Source of the DNA: Paraburkholderia sp.
GTDB taxonomy: Bacteria; Pseudomonadota; Gammaproteobacteria; Burkholderiales; Burkholderiaceae
Direction: 5' to 3'
Assembly (NCBI RefSeq): GCF_028283785.1
Contig: NZ_JAPWKB010000019.1
Coordinates: 206,001 to 270,000, forward strand
Length of the DNA stretch: 64,000 nucleotides
Numbering within the stretch: the stretch's first letter is position 1; each line of letters begins with the position of its first letter. The notes under the pieces are model-generated. The model made no database searches, had not been told where the DNA came from, and saw only the letters and a list, made by a program, of their open reading frames with translations. The translations under genes and the position numbers were made by a program. This document shows, one piece after another, positions 53,601 to 62,708 of the stretch.

Positions 53601-55086
53601 CGTCGGCGTCCACCGTGCCCCACAAATTCTCGATGCCTGGAATCCCGGCGCGCGGGTGGTTCATCGGCGTGAGGCCCGGCGGCGGTTCCTGCGCGGCGAC
53701 GCTGATGCCTTTCAGATTGCCTTTAAACCGGTAACGCACGATCGGCTCCGCGCCGGTCGCATGCCGTTCGGCGCCGCCCGGACCGCTTTCCGGCTTCGCG
53801 CGTTCCACTTCGATCACGTAATCCGACACGAGCCCGCGCGGATTGAACTTCACCAGATTGTTCAGCAGCGGACGCGGCAGCGGCAACGCACGGCTGAATT
53901 CGGCAAGGATGCCGAGATCGACGCGATCGCCGGCCACGCTGATCAGTTGGCCATGCTGCACCGACGCCATCCGGTAATGGCCGCGCAAGGTCGTCAGCGC
54001 CAGCGTGCGGGTGACGGGCGTGCCGTCGTCGAGCGGCGGCTGGCCGAGTTCGGCATGCAGGTTGTCGAGTTGTAGCGTGTAGTCGCCCGGCTGCGCGTTC
54101 ACGTTCCACGAAAAATTCGCGACCGGCACGTCGAGACGCGGCTGGGTCGGCCGCACGCGCATCGACACGTTGGTGCCCGACAACTGGCCGCCCGCCGAGG
54201 TCAGCTTGCCGTCGGCGAAATCCATCCAGATCGCGTTATCGATGCGGCCCGCGAAAGTTTCGATCGGGAAATCCATATAGCCGGCCAGCGCCGGCAGATC
54301 GACCGGTCCGGTGGACACATACGCGTGGCCGCTCCAGTTGATCGGCTTGCCGATCGGCTTCATCGGCGCGCTCTTGAACTGCGCGCGAAAATCGAGCGGG
54401 CCGTGCAGCACACGACCGTCCGGCGGCGCCTGCAATGCGAGATGGTGATCGGTGTGCGTATTCAGGATGGCGAGACGGATGTCGCGCAGCGCGAGTTCCG
54501 GCGCGTCGTGTCGCGCGTCGCGCCAGCGCAGCGTGCCGCCACGTAAAACGATTGCCTGCTGACGCAAAAGCCAGGTGGAAAACGTGTCGTTGCCCGTGTG
54601 CGTGGTCGCCATCGTCACGCCCGCCACCGACAGCGAACCATCCGACGCGCGCGCAACCAGCACATCGGGCTGATCGACCACGAGCGTCGAGAGGATCGGT
54701 GCGAACTGCCATAGCGAACTCCACGACACCGTCGCGGTGGCGTGCGGAATCGTCAGCGCGACGTTGCCGTTGCGGTCGCGGATCGTCAGGTCGGAGATGT
54801 CGAGACCGGGCTGAAAACCGGTCCAGTGCGGCGCGAGTTTGCCGATCGACAGTTGCGCGTGGATCTTGCTGGAGACCGTCGCTTCGATGCGCGGGCGGAA
54901 CGCGTCGATGCGCGGCAACACGACATAACGCAGACCCGCCACCAGCCCGACCGCGATGAAATACAGCACCACCGCGATCGCCAGCACGACACGCAACGTG
55001 TGACGCAGCACCGCATGATCGCCGCCGCGTGCGGGGGCGATCTGTCCGGCTTCGTGCGGGTCGGCGGAATCGGTGCGCTCGGACAT
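50662..55086 (-). CDS. yhdP: Giant YhdP-family AsmA-like transport protein
   Basis: A 1474-residue envelope protein of the YhdP (DUF3971 / AsmA-like_2) family. One N-terminal helix (about residues 30-52) anchors it in the inner membrane, followed by roughly 1400 periplasmic residues of beta-rich repeats. Such proteins form long grooves bridging the periplasm and carry phospholipids to the outer membrane with TamB and YdbH (family knowledge). Two Ala/Pro/Thr-rich low-complexity linkers break the repeats at about residues 940-960 and 1040-1085. C-terminal GLGALVADLALTKSISTAFAREYAI and KKPHVERV match the family end (cut to TKSISTAFAREYAI). The ATG at 55086 (MSERTDSA) is chosen over a 49-codon extension. 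It is followed 69 bases later by the nitrilase-family gene. Confidence 0.92.
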   Translation of the reverse strand: MSERTDSADPHEAGQIAPARGGDHAVLRHTLRVVLAIAVVLYFIAVGLVAGLRYVVLPRIDAFRPRIEATVSSKIHAQLSIGKLAPHWTGFQPGLDISDLTIRDRNGNVALTIPHATATVSWSSLWQFAPILSTLVVDQPDVLVARASDGSLSVAGVTMATTHTGNDTFSTWLLRQQAIVLRGGTLRWRDARHDAPELALRDIRLAILNTHTDHHLALQAPPDGRVLHGPLDFRAQFKSAPMKPIGKPINWSGHAYVSTGPVDLPALAGYMDFPIETFAGRIDNAIWMDFADGKLTSAGGQLSGTNVSMRVRPTQPRLDVPVANFSWNVNAQPGDYTLQLDNLHAELGQPPLDDGTPVTRTLALTTLRGHYRMASVQHGQLISVAGDRVDLGILAEFSRALPLPRPLLNNLVKFNPRGLVSDYVIEVERAKPESGPGGAERHATGAEPIVRYRFKGNLKGISVAAQEPPPGLTPMNHPRAGIPGIENLWGTVDADENHGSVSLDTHQVALTLPGVFDDPRLTFDRLQGDADWTILPTPQGETHKAFSVNVSKLSVSNDDTAATATAQYTNPGHGRGSLDLKATVQRAQVKRIVRYLPTSISEKLRIYLGHALQGGTSHGATFEIHGDLTKFPYSRAPEAGIFHIVAPFKGGRFEPSPFPPRKMKNGTPSVWPGFDGIDGTFELSQNKLRIDASHANYKRVGLYDVKGRIDDLGNRASNFTVDGHARGPLADMLDYVNESALGGLSKHATQKLQADGTAALALKLTIPRTPKPHISVEGGLAFDHNRLSIDNVPPLSDLTGRVRFTEYTAQVERLAGQFLGGELHADGGMKKDGTYALDLNGKVAVDAARGLNLHGPAAQVLTRISGTAPYALNVRGAKGRLPEVTANSDLTGLALDFPAPFNKPVGAPMPLHFGLRPEADGVAGSTVGNVAQSAARKATTTPARNADDPTAALAGASVQRADLTFGPIAASYLLRYVPHETPTVIVGAVGVNKPAELPTEGVIAAVDLDTFDADAWRAVITQLRSQPAAARPAEHVAQAPASVTQATSALPASSASPDPAQTASAAAPRPNPAPETTASADTPLPANALTPFLPNRFAVHINTLTLLKRHWESVIVGASHADGKWQANVASNQVSGHVSWLPGATHDSPGTLQARFARVVIPSATENDLLGRAMSAPAQNMPSIDLVVNELIYRGRDIGRLEVDAHNFDEDGVPVWQLDKLDISNPAATLTATANWRTSTDFPVNPDDDIPRRTVFDFKLNIKDAGALLERAGQPRTIKYGSGTLSGKVVWRGGPTSIDYTTLNGNLAVDLHHGQILKVDPGVAKLLGVLSLQSLARFATLNFRDVIGEGLPFERVTGTAEIHNGIGRTDNFKLVTAPARAEMKGSVDLAQETQNLHVQVVPTVSAGAAVVAAAVINPLIGLGALVADLALTKSISTAFAREYAITGSWKKPHVERVKGDRGNMTGPASTVGAQ

Positions 55087-55625
55087 GCTGCGGCGGGTTG
55101 GGCGTATGGTAATTTGAGGATAGGACGAACGAAATGTAACACACGGGTCATCGGCGACGAATCTCCGGAAACCCTGTAGCGATGCCGCCTGGCGGCCTGT
55201 CGGCGGTCGTTTCGGATGCCGCTGGAATGGCATGGGACGTGTGTAACGAGCGTGGGTAACGGCGCGGTTTTCGGGTAGCCTGTCGGCCGGTTCACGGATG
55301 GTCCGGCGGTTCGTCCGAAGGCTGTATGACCAGCTTATCGGCCGGTCCCACGACCACCTTTATGCCGCGTCAGGCGCGGAAAGTTTTCCGCGTCGCCGCT
55401 GCAACCGCTGTCACGTTGTGAAACCCCGTTACCGCTTCACGCGCTGCTTCACGCGCATTACCGTACTGCATCACCACGCACTGAACTCACGCCCGGAACG
55501 GGCATGCTGCAATGCCAGACCAGCTTTAATCCCACGGAATCTGCAACGACACACCACGACCGGCCTTTCCCGTCACGGCGAACGGCCACACGATCAGTGA
55601 AGCAACGAGCGAGCCCGAGCATTTG
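55087..55625. other. Divergent intergenic region, yhdP / glnE
   Basis: About 540 bases with no recognisable gene. A 100-codon plus-strand frame (55298-55600) is Arg/His/Cys-rich with no family resemblance and is likely spurious. No clear promoter, terminator or repeat was seen beyond short dyads such as GCCCGGAACGGGC (55491-55503). The promoters of yhdP and glnE must lie here. Confidence 0.6.
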
Positions 55626-58418
55626 ATGACCGACGTATCCCTGTTGAGTTCCGCCTATTCCAATTACGCGGCCCGTGCGCTGGCCGCCCGTCCCGAGCTT
55701 GCCGGGCGGATCGCGACGCTGGCCGCCGCGCCCGTCACGCGCGCGCGGATCGATGCGCGCCTCGACGAACTGAGCGCGTCGCCGGCCGGTTCGGCCGCCG
55801 CGCCGCTCACCGAAGATGCACTGAAACGGGCCCTGCGGCGGCTGCGCACGGAGGTATTTTGCGCGGTGATGGAGCGCGATCTGCGCGGTGACGCCGACGT
55901 CGCCGAAGTCACCGGCACGATGACCGATCTCGCCGAAGCGACCGTCCAGCGGGCGCTCGCGGTGTTGTCGGCGGATCTCGAGGTGCTTTACGGCGAGCCG
56001 CGCGGACCGGAAGGCGAGCGCCTGACGCTCGGCGTGGTCGGGATGGGCAAGCTGGGCGGGCGCGAGTTGAACGTGTCGTCGGATATCGACCTGATCTTCG
56101 TCTACGAAGACGACGGCGAAACCGCGGGCGGCCAGCGTTCGGCCATCGCGACGCAGGACTTTTTCACGCGCCTCGGCAAGCGGCTGATCGGCGCGTTGGC
56201 CGAAGTCACGGCGGACGGTTACGTGTTCCGGGTCGATATGCGGCTGCGTCCGAACGGCGATTCCGGGCCGCTGGTCTGTAGTCTCGGCATGCTGGAAGAA
56301 TATTTTTACGTGCAGGGCCGCGAGTGGGAGCGTTACGCGTGGATCAAGGGGCGGCTCGTGTCGGAAGGCGACAGCGATGCCGCGCAGCGACTCGCGAAGC
56401 AACTCGACGCGATCGCCACGCCGTTCGTCTACCGGCGTTATCTCGACTTCGGCGTGATCAGCGCGATCCGCGCGCTGCATGTGCAGATTCGCCAGGAAGC
56501 GCAGCGGCGTGCGTCGATGCGTCCGGACAAGGCCGACGATATCAAGCTCGGACGCGGCGGCATCCGCGAGATCGAATTCAGCGCGCAGGTGTTCCAGTTG
56601 ATCCGCGGCGGCCAGGATGCGGGTTTCCGGGTGCGTCCGACGCTGGCCGTGCTGCGCCACGCCTCCGCCCACGGCCTCGTCGCGACGCCGGTGTGCGTGA
56701 GCCTGTCGCATGCGTACCGGTTTTTGCGCGAACTCGAACATCGTCTGCAATACCGTAACGACGCGCAGACGCATGCGATGCCGGTCGATCCCGACGAGCG
56801 CGAACTGCTGGCGAAAGCGATGCGCTGCGCCGATTACGCGGCGTTGATGGCCAAGCTGGATGCGCATCGCGAGATGGTCGAGCGGCAGTTCGACCAGATT
56901 TTCGCCGATAAGGTGGGCGGTCGCGACGGCTGCGCGGTGCCGGAGGACGGCGCGGCAGCGTGGGTCTGGAGCAGCGCGCTCGCCGACGACAGCGCGGACG
57001 ACGCACTCGCCGCGCGTCTCGTCGAACTGGGCATCGCCGAACCGGCCGATCTGCTGAGCCGTCTGCGCGGCGTGTGGCAATCGTCGCGCTATACCGGTTT
57101 GCCGGAACGCAGCCGGCAACGCTTCGACATCGTCGCGCAGCGCGCGCTCGAGGCCGCGCGCACGCTCGAACCCGCCGAACGGCGCGGCGACACGCTCGCG
57201 CGGCTGTTCGATCTGCTGGAGACGGTCGGGCGGCGCGGCGCCTATCTGGCGTTGCTGAACGAATATCCGCAGGCGTTGCATCGGGTGCTGAAGGTGTTGG
57301 GCGCGTCGCGCTGGGGCGCCGGGTATCTGATCCGCCACCCGCAACTGCTCGACGAACTGCTCGACGACGAAGCGATCGCCAGCCCGTTCGACTGGCCCGA
57401 ATTCAAGCGCACGCTGCGTTTGCGGCTTGCGGCCGCCGACGGCGTCGAACATCAGATGGACTTGCTGCGCCACGCGCACCAGGCCGAAGTGTTCCGCATT
57501 CTGCTGATCGATCTGGCGGGCAAGCTGAGCGTCGAGCACGTCAGCGACCGGCTGTCCGAACTTGCCGATGCCGTGCTCGACGTGACGCTCGAAGCGGTCT
57601 GGGCGCAACTGTCGAAGCGTCATCGCGACGTGCCGAAGTTTGCGGTGATCGCGTACGGCAAGCTCGGCGGCAAGGAACTCGGCTACGCATCCGATCTCGA
57701 TCTGATCTTCCTGTACGACGATTCCGACGACAACGCGGCGGATATCTACGCCACGTTCACACGTCGCCTGATCACCTGGCTGACGATGGCGACTGGCGCG
57801 GGCACGTTGTTCGACGTCGATCTGCGGTTGCGTCCGAACGGTGAATCCGGTCTGCTCGTCACCGATCTCGACGCGTTCCGCCGATACCAGCTGCGCGAAG
57901 GCGACGCGGCGAATACGGCGTGGGTGTGGGAACACCAGGCGCTGTCGCGCGCGCGGTATTGCGCGGGCGATACGGAGATCGGCGCGAAGTTCGAGGCGAT
58001 CCGCACGCAGGTGCTGACGACGCCGCGCGAGGAAGCGGCGTTGTCGAAAGAGATCGTGGAAATGCGCGAGCGGGTTGGTGCCGGACATCCGAACCGCACG
58101 CCGCTATTCGATCTGAAGCACGATCGCGGCGGCATGGTGGATATCGAGTTCACGGTTCAGTATTGGGTGCTGCTGCACGCCGCGCGCGACCCTGAATTGA
58201 TCCGGAACACGGGCAATATCGCGCTGCTGCGCGAAGTGTCGCGACAGGGGCTGATGACCGAGGACGAGGCGGAAACGGTCGGCGCGGCGTACCGGCGCTA
58301 CCGGAAGTTGCAGCACAAGCTGCGGCTCGACGGGATGGAAAAGGCGCGTGTCCCGCCCGACACGGTGATCGCCGAACGCGAAGCCGTGCTGGGTTTGTGG
58401 ACGCGGGTGTTCGGCTAA
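55626..58418 (+). CDS. glnE: Glutamine synthetase adenylyltransferase / adenylyl-removing enzyme
   Basis: A 930-residue bifunctional enzyme that adenylylates and deadenylylates glutamine synthetase under PII control, tuning nitrogen assimilation. Two nucleotidyltransferase domains are visible: the N-terminal adenylyl-removing one with GKLGGRELNVSSDIDLIFVY (about residues 140-160) and the C-terminal adenylylating one with GKLGGKELGYASDLDLIFLY (about 678-697). Each has the paired Asp residues for metal binding. RGGMVDIEF near the end is also typical. ATG at 55626 follows a TTG one codon earlier. It is monocistronic, convergent with recN. Confidence 0.96.
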   Translation: MTDVSLLSSAYSNYAARALAARPELAGRIATLAAAPVTRARIDARLDELSASPAGSAAAPLTEDALKRALRRLRTEVFCAVMERDLRGDADVAEVTGTMTDLAEATVQRALAVLSADLEVLYGEPRGPEGERLTLGVVGMGKLGGRELNVSSDIDLIFVYEDDGETAGGQRSAIATQDFFTRLGKRLIGALAEVTADGYVFRVDMRLRPNGDSGPLVCSLGMLEEYFYVQGREWERYAWIKGRLVSEGDSDAAQRLAKQLDAIATPFVYRRYLDFGVISAIRALHVQIRQEAQRRASMRPDKADDIKLGRGGIREIEFSAQVFQLIRGGQDAGFRVRPTLAVLRHASAHGLVATPVCVSLSHAYRFLRELEHRLQYRNDAQTHAMPVDPDERELLAKAMRCADYAALMAKLDAHREMVERQFDQIFADKVGGRDGCAVPEDGAAAWVWSSALADDSADDALAARLVELGIAEPADLLSRLRGVWQSSRYTGLPERSRQRFDIVAQRALEAARTLEPAERRGDTLARLFDLLETVGRRGAYLALLNEYPQALHRVLKVLGASRWGAGYLIRHPQLLDELLDDEAIASPFDWPEFKRTLRLRLAAADGVEHQMDLLRHAHQAEVFRILLIDLAGKLSVEHVSDRLSELADAVLDVTLEAVWAQLSKRHRDVPKFAVIAYGKLGGKELGYASDLDLIFLYDDSDDNAADIYATFTRRLITWLTMATGAGTLFDVDLRLRPNGESGLLVTDLDAFRRYQLREGDAANTAWVWEHQALSRARYCAGDTEIGAKFEAIRTQVLTTPREEAALSKEIVEMRERVGAGHPNRTPLFDLKHDRGGMVDIEFTVQYWVLLHAARDPELIRNTGNIALLREVSRQGLMTEDEAETVGAAYRRYRKLQHKLRLDGMEKARVPPDTVIAEREAVLGLWTRVFG

Positions 58419-58506
58419 CGCTGGAACGGTGTCGTAAGCGGCGAGGCCACGTGTTCGTGCGTGACCTCGCGAGCCGGATGTGGCTGCGGTCGCAGTCCGT
58501 TCGGGC

Positions 58507-60174
58507 TCAGGCCGTCAGCATTTCTTTCGCGTGTTTGCGCGTGGTCGCGGTGATGGCCAGGCCGCCGAGCATGCGCGCGACTTCTTCGATCCGGCTGGCC
58601 TTGTCGAGCGGCGTCACGCTGCTGGCCGTGCCGCCCTTGCCGTCGCCGGATTTCGCCACCTGGAAATGATGATCGCCGCGCGCCGCGACTTGCGGCAAGT
58701 GCGTGACGCACAGCACCTGGCGCATCTGGCCGAGTTGATGCAACAGGCGTCCGACCACTTCCGCGACGCCGCCGCCGATGCCCGTATCCACTTCGTCGAA
58801 GATCAACGTAGGCGTCGGGCTGGCCGCGCTGGAGATCACCGCCAGCGCGAGGCTGATCCGCGCCAGTTCGCCGCCCGACGCAACCTTCGCGAGGGGGCGC
58901 AACGGCACACCGGCATGACCGGCGACGCGAAACTCGATCTGTTCCATTCCGTGTGCGCCGCCTTCCGGCAGCGGCACCAGCGCGATTTCGAAGCTGCCGC
59001 CTTTCATCGACAATTCCTGCATGCCGGTCGTCACCGCGCTGCCCAGCGCCTTCGCGGCCTTCGTGCGGGCTTTCGACAGTTGCTGCGCTTCGGCGACGAA
59101 CGCGTCTTTGGCTTTGGCTGCGGCGGCGTGCAGGCTGTCGAGATCGGCTGCGGCGTCGAGCGCGGCGAGTTGCGCGCGACGGGTTTCGTGTTCGTCCGGC
59201 AAGGTTTCCGGTTGCAAACGGAATTTGCGCGCAGCCGAATGCAGCGCGTCGAGCCGCTTTTCGACTTGCGCGAGCCGGTCGGGATCGAGTTCGAGGCGTT
59301 GTGCGTAATGACTCAGCGAGTAAGCCGCTTCCTGCAACTGGATCTCGGCGGGTTCGAGCGCGGCGAGCGCGTCGTTCAGCGCGGGATCGATGTCGGCGAG
59401 ATCGCGCAGCTTCGAGATGATCGACGACAGATGCGTGATCATTGCGTCGTCGGATTCCGACAGCGCGGTCAGCGCGCCCTGTACACCGTCGATCAGACTC
59501 GCGGAATGCGACAGCCGCCGATGCTCGCTGTTCACGTCTTCCCATTCGCCGGGTTGCGGCGCGAGCTTGTCGAGTTCGGTCAGTTGCCACGCGAGCCGCT
59601 CGCGTTCGAGTTGCAATTCGCGCTCGCGGGTTTGCGCGCTTTCGATCGCCTGGACCGTGTCGCGCCACGCGCGCCACGCGCGGCTGACAGTTGCGGCGGT
59701 CGCGGTCAGCCCCGAGTGTTCGTCGAACATTTCGCGCTGCGCGTCGGGACGCATCAGCAATTGATGCGCGTGCTGTCCGTGGATATCCACCAGCATTTCG
59801 CCGACGTGGCGCAACTGCGCGAGCGTCGCCGCGGTGCCGTTGATAAACGCGCGCGAGCGGCCGTTCGCGTCCACCACGCGCCGCAGCATCACGGTGCCCG
59901 CGTGGGCGTCGTCGCTGCCGGCGCCGAGCGCCTGTTCGTCGAGCCAGAGATCGAGGTGTTCGTGCGTGTCGAATTCGGCGGTGATGTCGGCGCGGCTCTC
60001 GCCGGTTCGCACCACGCTCGCGTCGGCGCGCGCGCCGAGCGCAAGCGCGAGCGCGTCGATCAGGATGGATTTGCCGGCGCCGGTTTCGCCTGAAAAGACC
60101 GTGAAGCCGCTGTCGAATTCAAGGTCGAGCGCGGCGACGATGACGAAGTCGCGTATCGAAAGGTGGCGAAGCAT
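58507..60174 (-). CDS. recN: DNA repair protein RecN
   Basis: A 555-residue SMC-like ATPase acting early in double-strand-break repair. The N-terminal Walker A GETGAGKS is at residues 29-36. A coiled-coil middle region (about 160-360) includes long Leu/Glu/Ala heptads. The C-terminal signature ASGGELARISLALAVI and Walker B TLIFDEVDTGIGG complete the head domain. nadK lies 120 bases upstream on the same strand, so hrcA-side order nadK-recN is preserved. In many bacteria recN is LexA-controlled; no clear LexA box was found here. Confidence 0.96.
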   Translation of the reverse strand: MLRHLSIRDFVIVAALDLEFDSGFTVFSGETGAGKSILIDALALALGARADASVVRTGESRADITAEFDTHEHLDLWLDEQALGAGSDDAHAGTVMLRRVVDANGRSRAFINGTAATLAQLRHVGEMLVDIHGQHAHQLLMRPDAQREMFDEHSGLTATAATVSRAWRAWRDTVQAIESAQTRERELQLERERLAWQLTELDKLAPQPGEWEDVNSEHRRLSHSASLIDGVQGALTALSESDDAMITHLSSIISKLRDLADIDPALNDALAALEPAEIQLQEAAYSLSHYAQRLELDPDRLAQVEKRLDALHSAARKFRLQPETLPDEHETRRAQLAALDAAADLDSLHAAAAKAKDAFVAEAQQLSKARTKAAKALGSAVTTGMQELSMKGGSFEIALVPLPEGGAHGMEQIEFRVAGHAGVPLRPLAKVASGGELARISLALAVISSAASPTPTLIFDEVDTGIGGGVAEVVGRLLHQLGQMRQVLCVTHLPQVAARGDHHFQVAKSGDGKGGTASSVTPLDKASRIEEVARMLGGLAITATTRKHAKEMLTA

Positions 60175-60294
60175 GAGGTCGTCTGTTGGCTCTGGTCGGT
60201 CGGCCTGGGCGGCCGGGTTACGGCGATGATCGCGGATGCTACGGTCACTGCGGTCGAGGCCGGTGGCGCTTCGCGCTGCAACCGGCCGGGCACG

Positions 60295-61200
60295 TCAAAC
60301 GGTCGGGTCGTCTTCGTGCGACGGATACTCGTTCCAGTGCAGCTTTTTACGCAGCGTCGCGTAATAGCTGTAGCCCACCGGATGCAGCATCGGCACCGTA
60401 TGCCGCGAGCGGCGCACTTCGATCGTATCGGACAGCGCGAGCGCGGTGAACGACTGCATGTCGAAATTCACGTTCACGTCGCGCCCGGACACGATCTGGA
60501 TGCTGACTTTCGAGTCGTCCGGCAACACGATAGGGCGGTTCGACAACGCGTGCGGCGCGATCGGCACCAGCACGATGCCTTGCAGTTGCGGATGGAGAAT
60601 CGGCCCGTTCGACGACAGCGCATACGCGGTCGAACCGGTGGGCGTGGCGACGATCAGCCCGTCCGAACGCTGGTTGTACATGAAGCGGCCGTCCACCGAC
60701 ACGCGCAGCTCCGCCATGCCCGAGAAACCACTGCGGTTCACGACCACGTCGTTGAATGCGAGCGCGTGGTAGATCGGCGCGCCGTCGCGCATGATGCGCG
60801 CTTCGAGCAGCATCCGTTCTTCGCGCTCGAAATTGCCGCTCAGCATTTGCGGCACGATCTCCTGCATGTCGGAGATCGGGATGTCCGTGATGAAGCCGAG
60901 GCGGCCGTGGTTGATGCCGATCAACGGTGTGCGATACGGCGCGAGTTGCCGGCCGAGGCCGAGCATCGTGCCGTCGCCGCCGAGCACGACGGCGACGTCG
61001 GCACGTGCGCCGATCTCCGCCGGACGCAGCGCCGGATAGTCCTTGATGCCGATTTCCGCAGCGGTTTCTGCCTCGAACACGACTTCGAAGCCGCGTCTGG
61101 CGATACACGTGGCGAGCGCCGTCAACGGCTCACCGATACCCGGCGTGTTGTTACGCCCGACGAGCGCGACGGTCTTGAACTGGCTGTTAGCTTCTTGCAT
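60295..61200 (-). CDS. nadK: NAD kinase
   Basis: A 301-residue enzyme phosphorylating NAD to NADP with ATP. The GGDG motif is at residues 74-77 (VLGGDGTMLG), and the second hallmark TPTGSTAYALSSNGP with the conserved NRSGFSG and VLPDDS segments completes the active site. The ATG at 61200 diverges from hrcA by about 270 bases. Its downstream partner on the strand is recN. Confidence 0.97.
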   Translation of the reverse strand: MQEANSQFKTVALVGRNNTPGIGEPLTALATCIARRGFEVVFEAETAAEIGIKDYPALRPAEIGARADVAVVLGGDGTMLGLGRQLAPYRTPLIGINHGRLGFITDIPISDMQEIVPQMLSGNFEREERMLLEARIMRDGAPIYHALAFNDVVVNRSGFSGMAELRVSVDGRFMYNQRSDGLIVATPTGSTAYALSSNGPILHPQLQGIVLVPIAPHALSNRPIVLPDDSKVSIQIVSGRDVNVNFDMQSFTALALSDTIEVRRSRHTVPMLHPVGYSYYATLRKKLHWNEYPSHEDDPTV

Positions 61201-61469
61201 GCCGGCATTACACCATAGGTGGGGCTTGAAAAAAACCGGTGGTCTCCCGCTCCGACGCGGTTTCCGGGCCGGTTCGACGGTCCTGGACGGATCTGTCCGG
61301 CTGGCCCGCGATTGTCGTTAGAATGACGAGGTTACAGGAGCCGGTGCAGGGTTCGTGCCAGCGGCGACGAGTGCCGGCAGCGGTGCCTGCCTGGTCGCTG
61401 CGAGCCAAGTGTCGTTCCCGCGCCGTCGGCGCTCGCGGTAGCCGCATCATTAAGCTAAAATTTTCCGTC

Positions 61470-62489
61470 ATGCTAGATCCTCGCGCACAAACCCTCCTCA
61501 AAACGCTGATCGAGCGCTACATCGCCGAAGGTCAGCCGGTCGGCTCGCGCACGCTGTCGCGGTACTCCGGTCTCGAACTGAGCCCGGCCACGATCCGCAA
61601 CGTGATGTCCGATCTGGAGGAGCTTGGCCTGGTGATCAGCCCGCACACGTCGGCGGGGCGCATTCCCACGCCGCGCGGCTATCGTCTGTTCGTCGACACG
61701 ATGCTGACCGTCGAGTCCGCCGCCGACGAAGAAGCCGTGATGCGCGTCGTCAAGACCACGTTGCAAAAGGGCGAGCCGCAGAAAATCGTCGCCGCCGCGG
61801 CAAGCGTGCTGTCCAGTCTTTCGCAGTTCGCCGGTGTCGTGTTGACGCCGCGCCGCTCGCACGTGTTCAAGCAGATCGAGTTCATGCGGCTGTCCGACAA
61901 GCGCATCCTGCTGATCATCGTGACGCCGGAAGGCGACGTGCAAAACCGCATCATGGCCACCCAGCGCGACTTTTCGCCGTCGCAACTGGTGGAGGCGTCG
62001 AATTACATCAACGCGCATTTTGCCGGTCTGTCGTTCGACGAAGTGCGCCGCCGTTTGCGCGAAGAGATCGACGCATTGCGCGGCGACATGACCACGCTGA
62101 TGCACGCCGCCGTGACCGCCAGCACCGACGAAGCCGACACCGGCGAGACCGTGCTGATTTCCGGCGAGCGTAATCTGCTCGAAGTCGCCGACCTGTCGTC
62201 CGACATGGCGCGCCTGCGCAAACTGTTCGACGTGTTCGATCAAAAGACCAGCCTCCTTCAGTTACTCGACGTATCGAGCCACGCCCAAGGCGTGCAGATT
62301 TTTATCGGCGGCGAGTCGAATCTCGTGCCGATCGAGGAAATGAGCGTCGTTACCGCGCCTTACGAAGTGAACGGCAAGATCGTCGGTACGCTCGGCGTGA
62401 TCGGCCCGACGCGGATGGCCTATAACCGCGTGATTCCTATCGTCGATATCACCGCGCGTTTGCTTTCGTTGACGTTGAGCCAGCAGTAA
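61470..62489 (+). CDS. hrcA: Heat-inducible transcription repressor HrcA
   Basis: A 339-residue repressor of heat-shock operons that binds CIRCE operators and is activated by GroEL. The winged-helix N-terminus has SRTLSRYSGLELSPATIRNV, with SDLEELGLVISPHTSAGRIP next. The C-terminal GAF-like region carries LVPIEEMSVVTAPYEVNGK. The ATG at 61470 (MLDPRAQ) is the family start; a long upstream extension of 77 codons is open but unconserved. No CIRCE inverted repeat (TTAGCACTC-N9-GAGTGCTAA) was found in this window. hemH and an Hsp15-type gene follow, the usual prelude to grpE-dnaK in Burkholderia. Confidence 0.95.
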   Translation: MLDPRAQTLLKTLIERYIAEGQPVGSRTLSRYSGLELSPATIRNVMSDLEELGLVISPHTSAGRIPTPRGYRLFVDTMLTVESAADEEAVMRVVKTTLQKGEPQKIVAAAASVLSSLSQFAGVVLTPRRSHVFKQIEFMRLSDKRILLIIVTPEGDVQNRIMATQRDFSPSQLVEASNYINAHFAGLSFDEVRRRLREEIDALRGDMTTLMHAAVTASTDEADTGETVLISGERNLLEVADLSSDMARLRKLFDVFDQKTSLLQLLDVSSHAQGVQIFIGGESNLVPIEEMSVVTAPYEVNGKIVGTLGVIGPTRMAYNRVIPIVDITARLLSLTLSQQ

Positions 62490-62708
62490 CGGCCACACGC
62501 ATCACGGTGATAAACCGCTTTCAAGACACTGTGACGACAGCGTGAAGCCGGCTTGCCGGATTCGCTCCGCACGTCCCGCTACAGATCATGCACGGCCTCG
62601 CGCGCTGCGCCAATCGGCCAAACGGCCAGGGTATGGGCATGAGGGCGCGCCGCTATAATGAATCCCACCTGAACCGTTTCGCCGCCTGTCGCGGCTGACC
62701 TTGCGCCT

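Noticed and set aside
55298..55600. A 100-codon frame between yhdP and glnE
   Set aside because: Arg/His/Cys-rich with no family match and no ribosome-binding site.
55458..58088. An 876-codon open frame antisense to glnE, and similar very long frames opposite recG (31088-33661) and secD (24673-27972)
   Set aside because: In high-G+C DNA the strand opposite a gene with G/C third positions stays free of stop codons. These frames are Arg/His-rich, lack any domain, and mirror well-identified genes.
61225..61254. A sigma-32 heat-shock promoter before hrcA (CTTGAA ... CCCGCT)
   Set aside because: The -10 half (CCCCAT-type) matches poorly and it lies about 240 bases from the start; not strong enough to call.
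61201..61469. A CIRCE operator upstream of hrcA
   Set aside because: No TTAGCACTC-N9-GAGTGCTAA-like inverted repeat was found in the gap.
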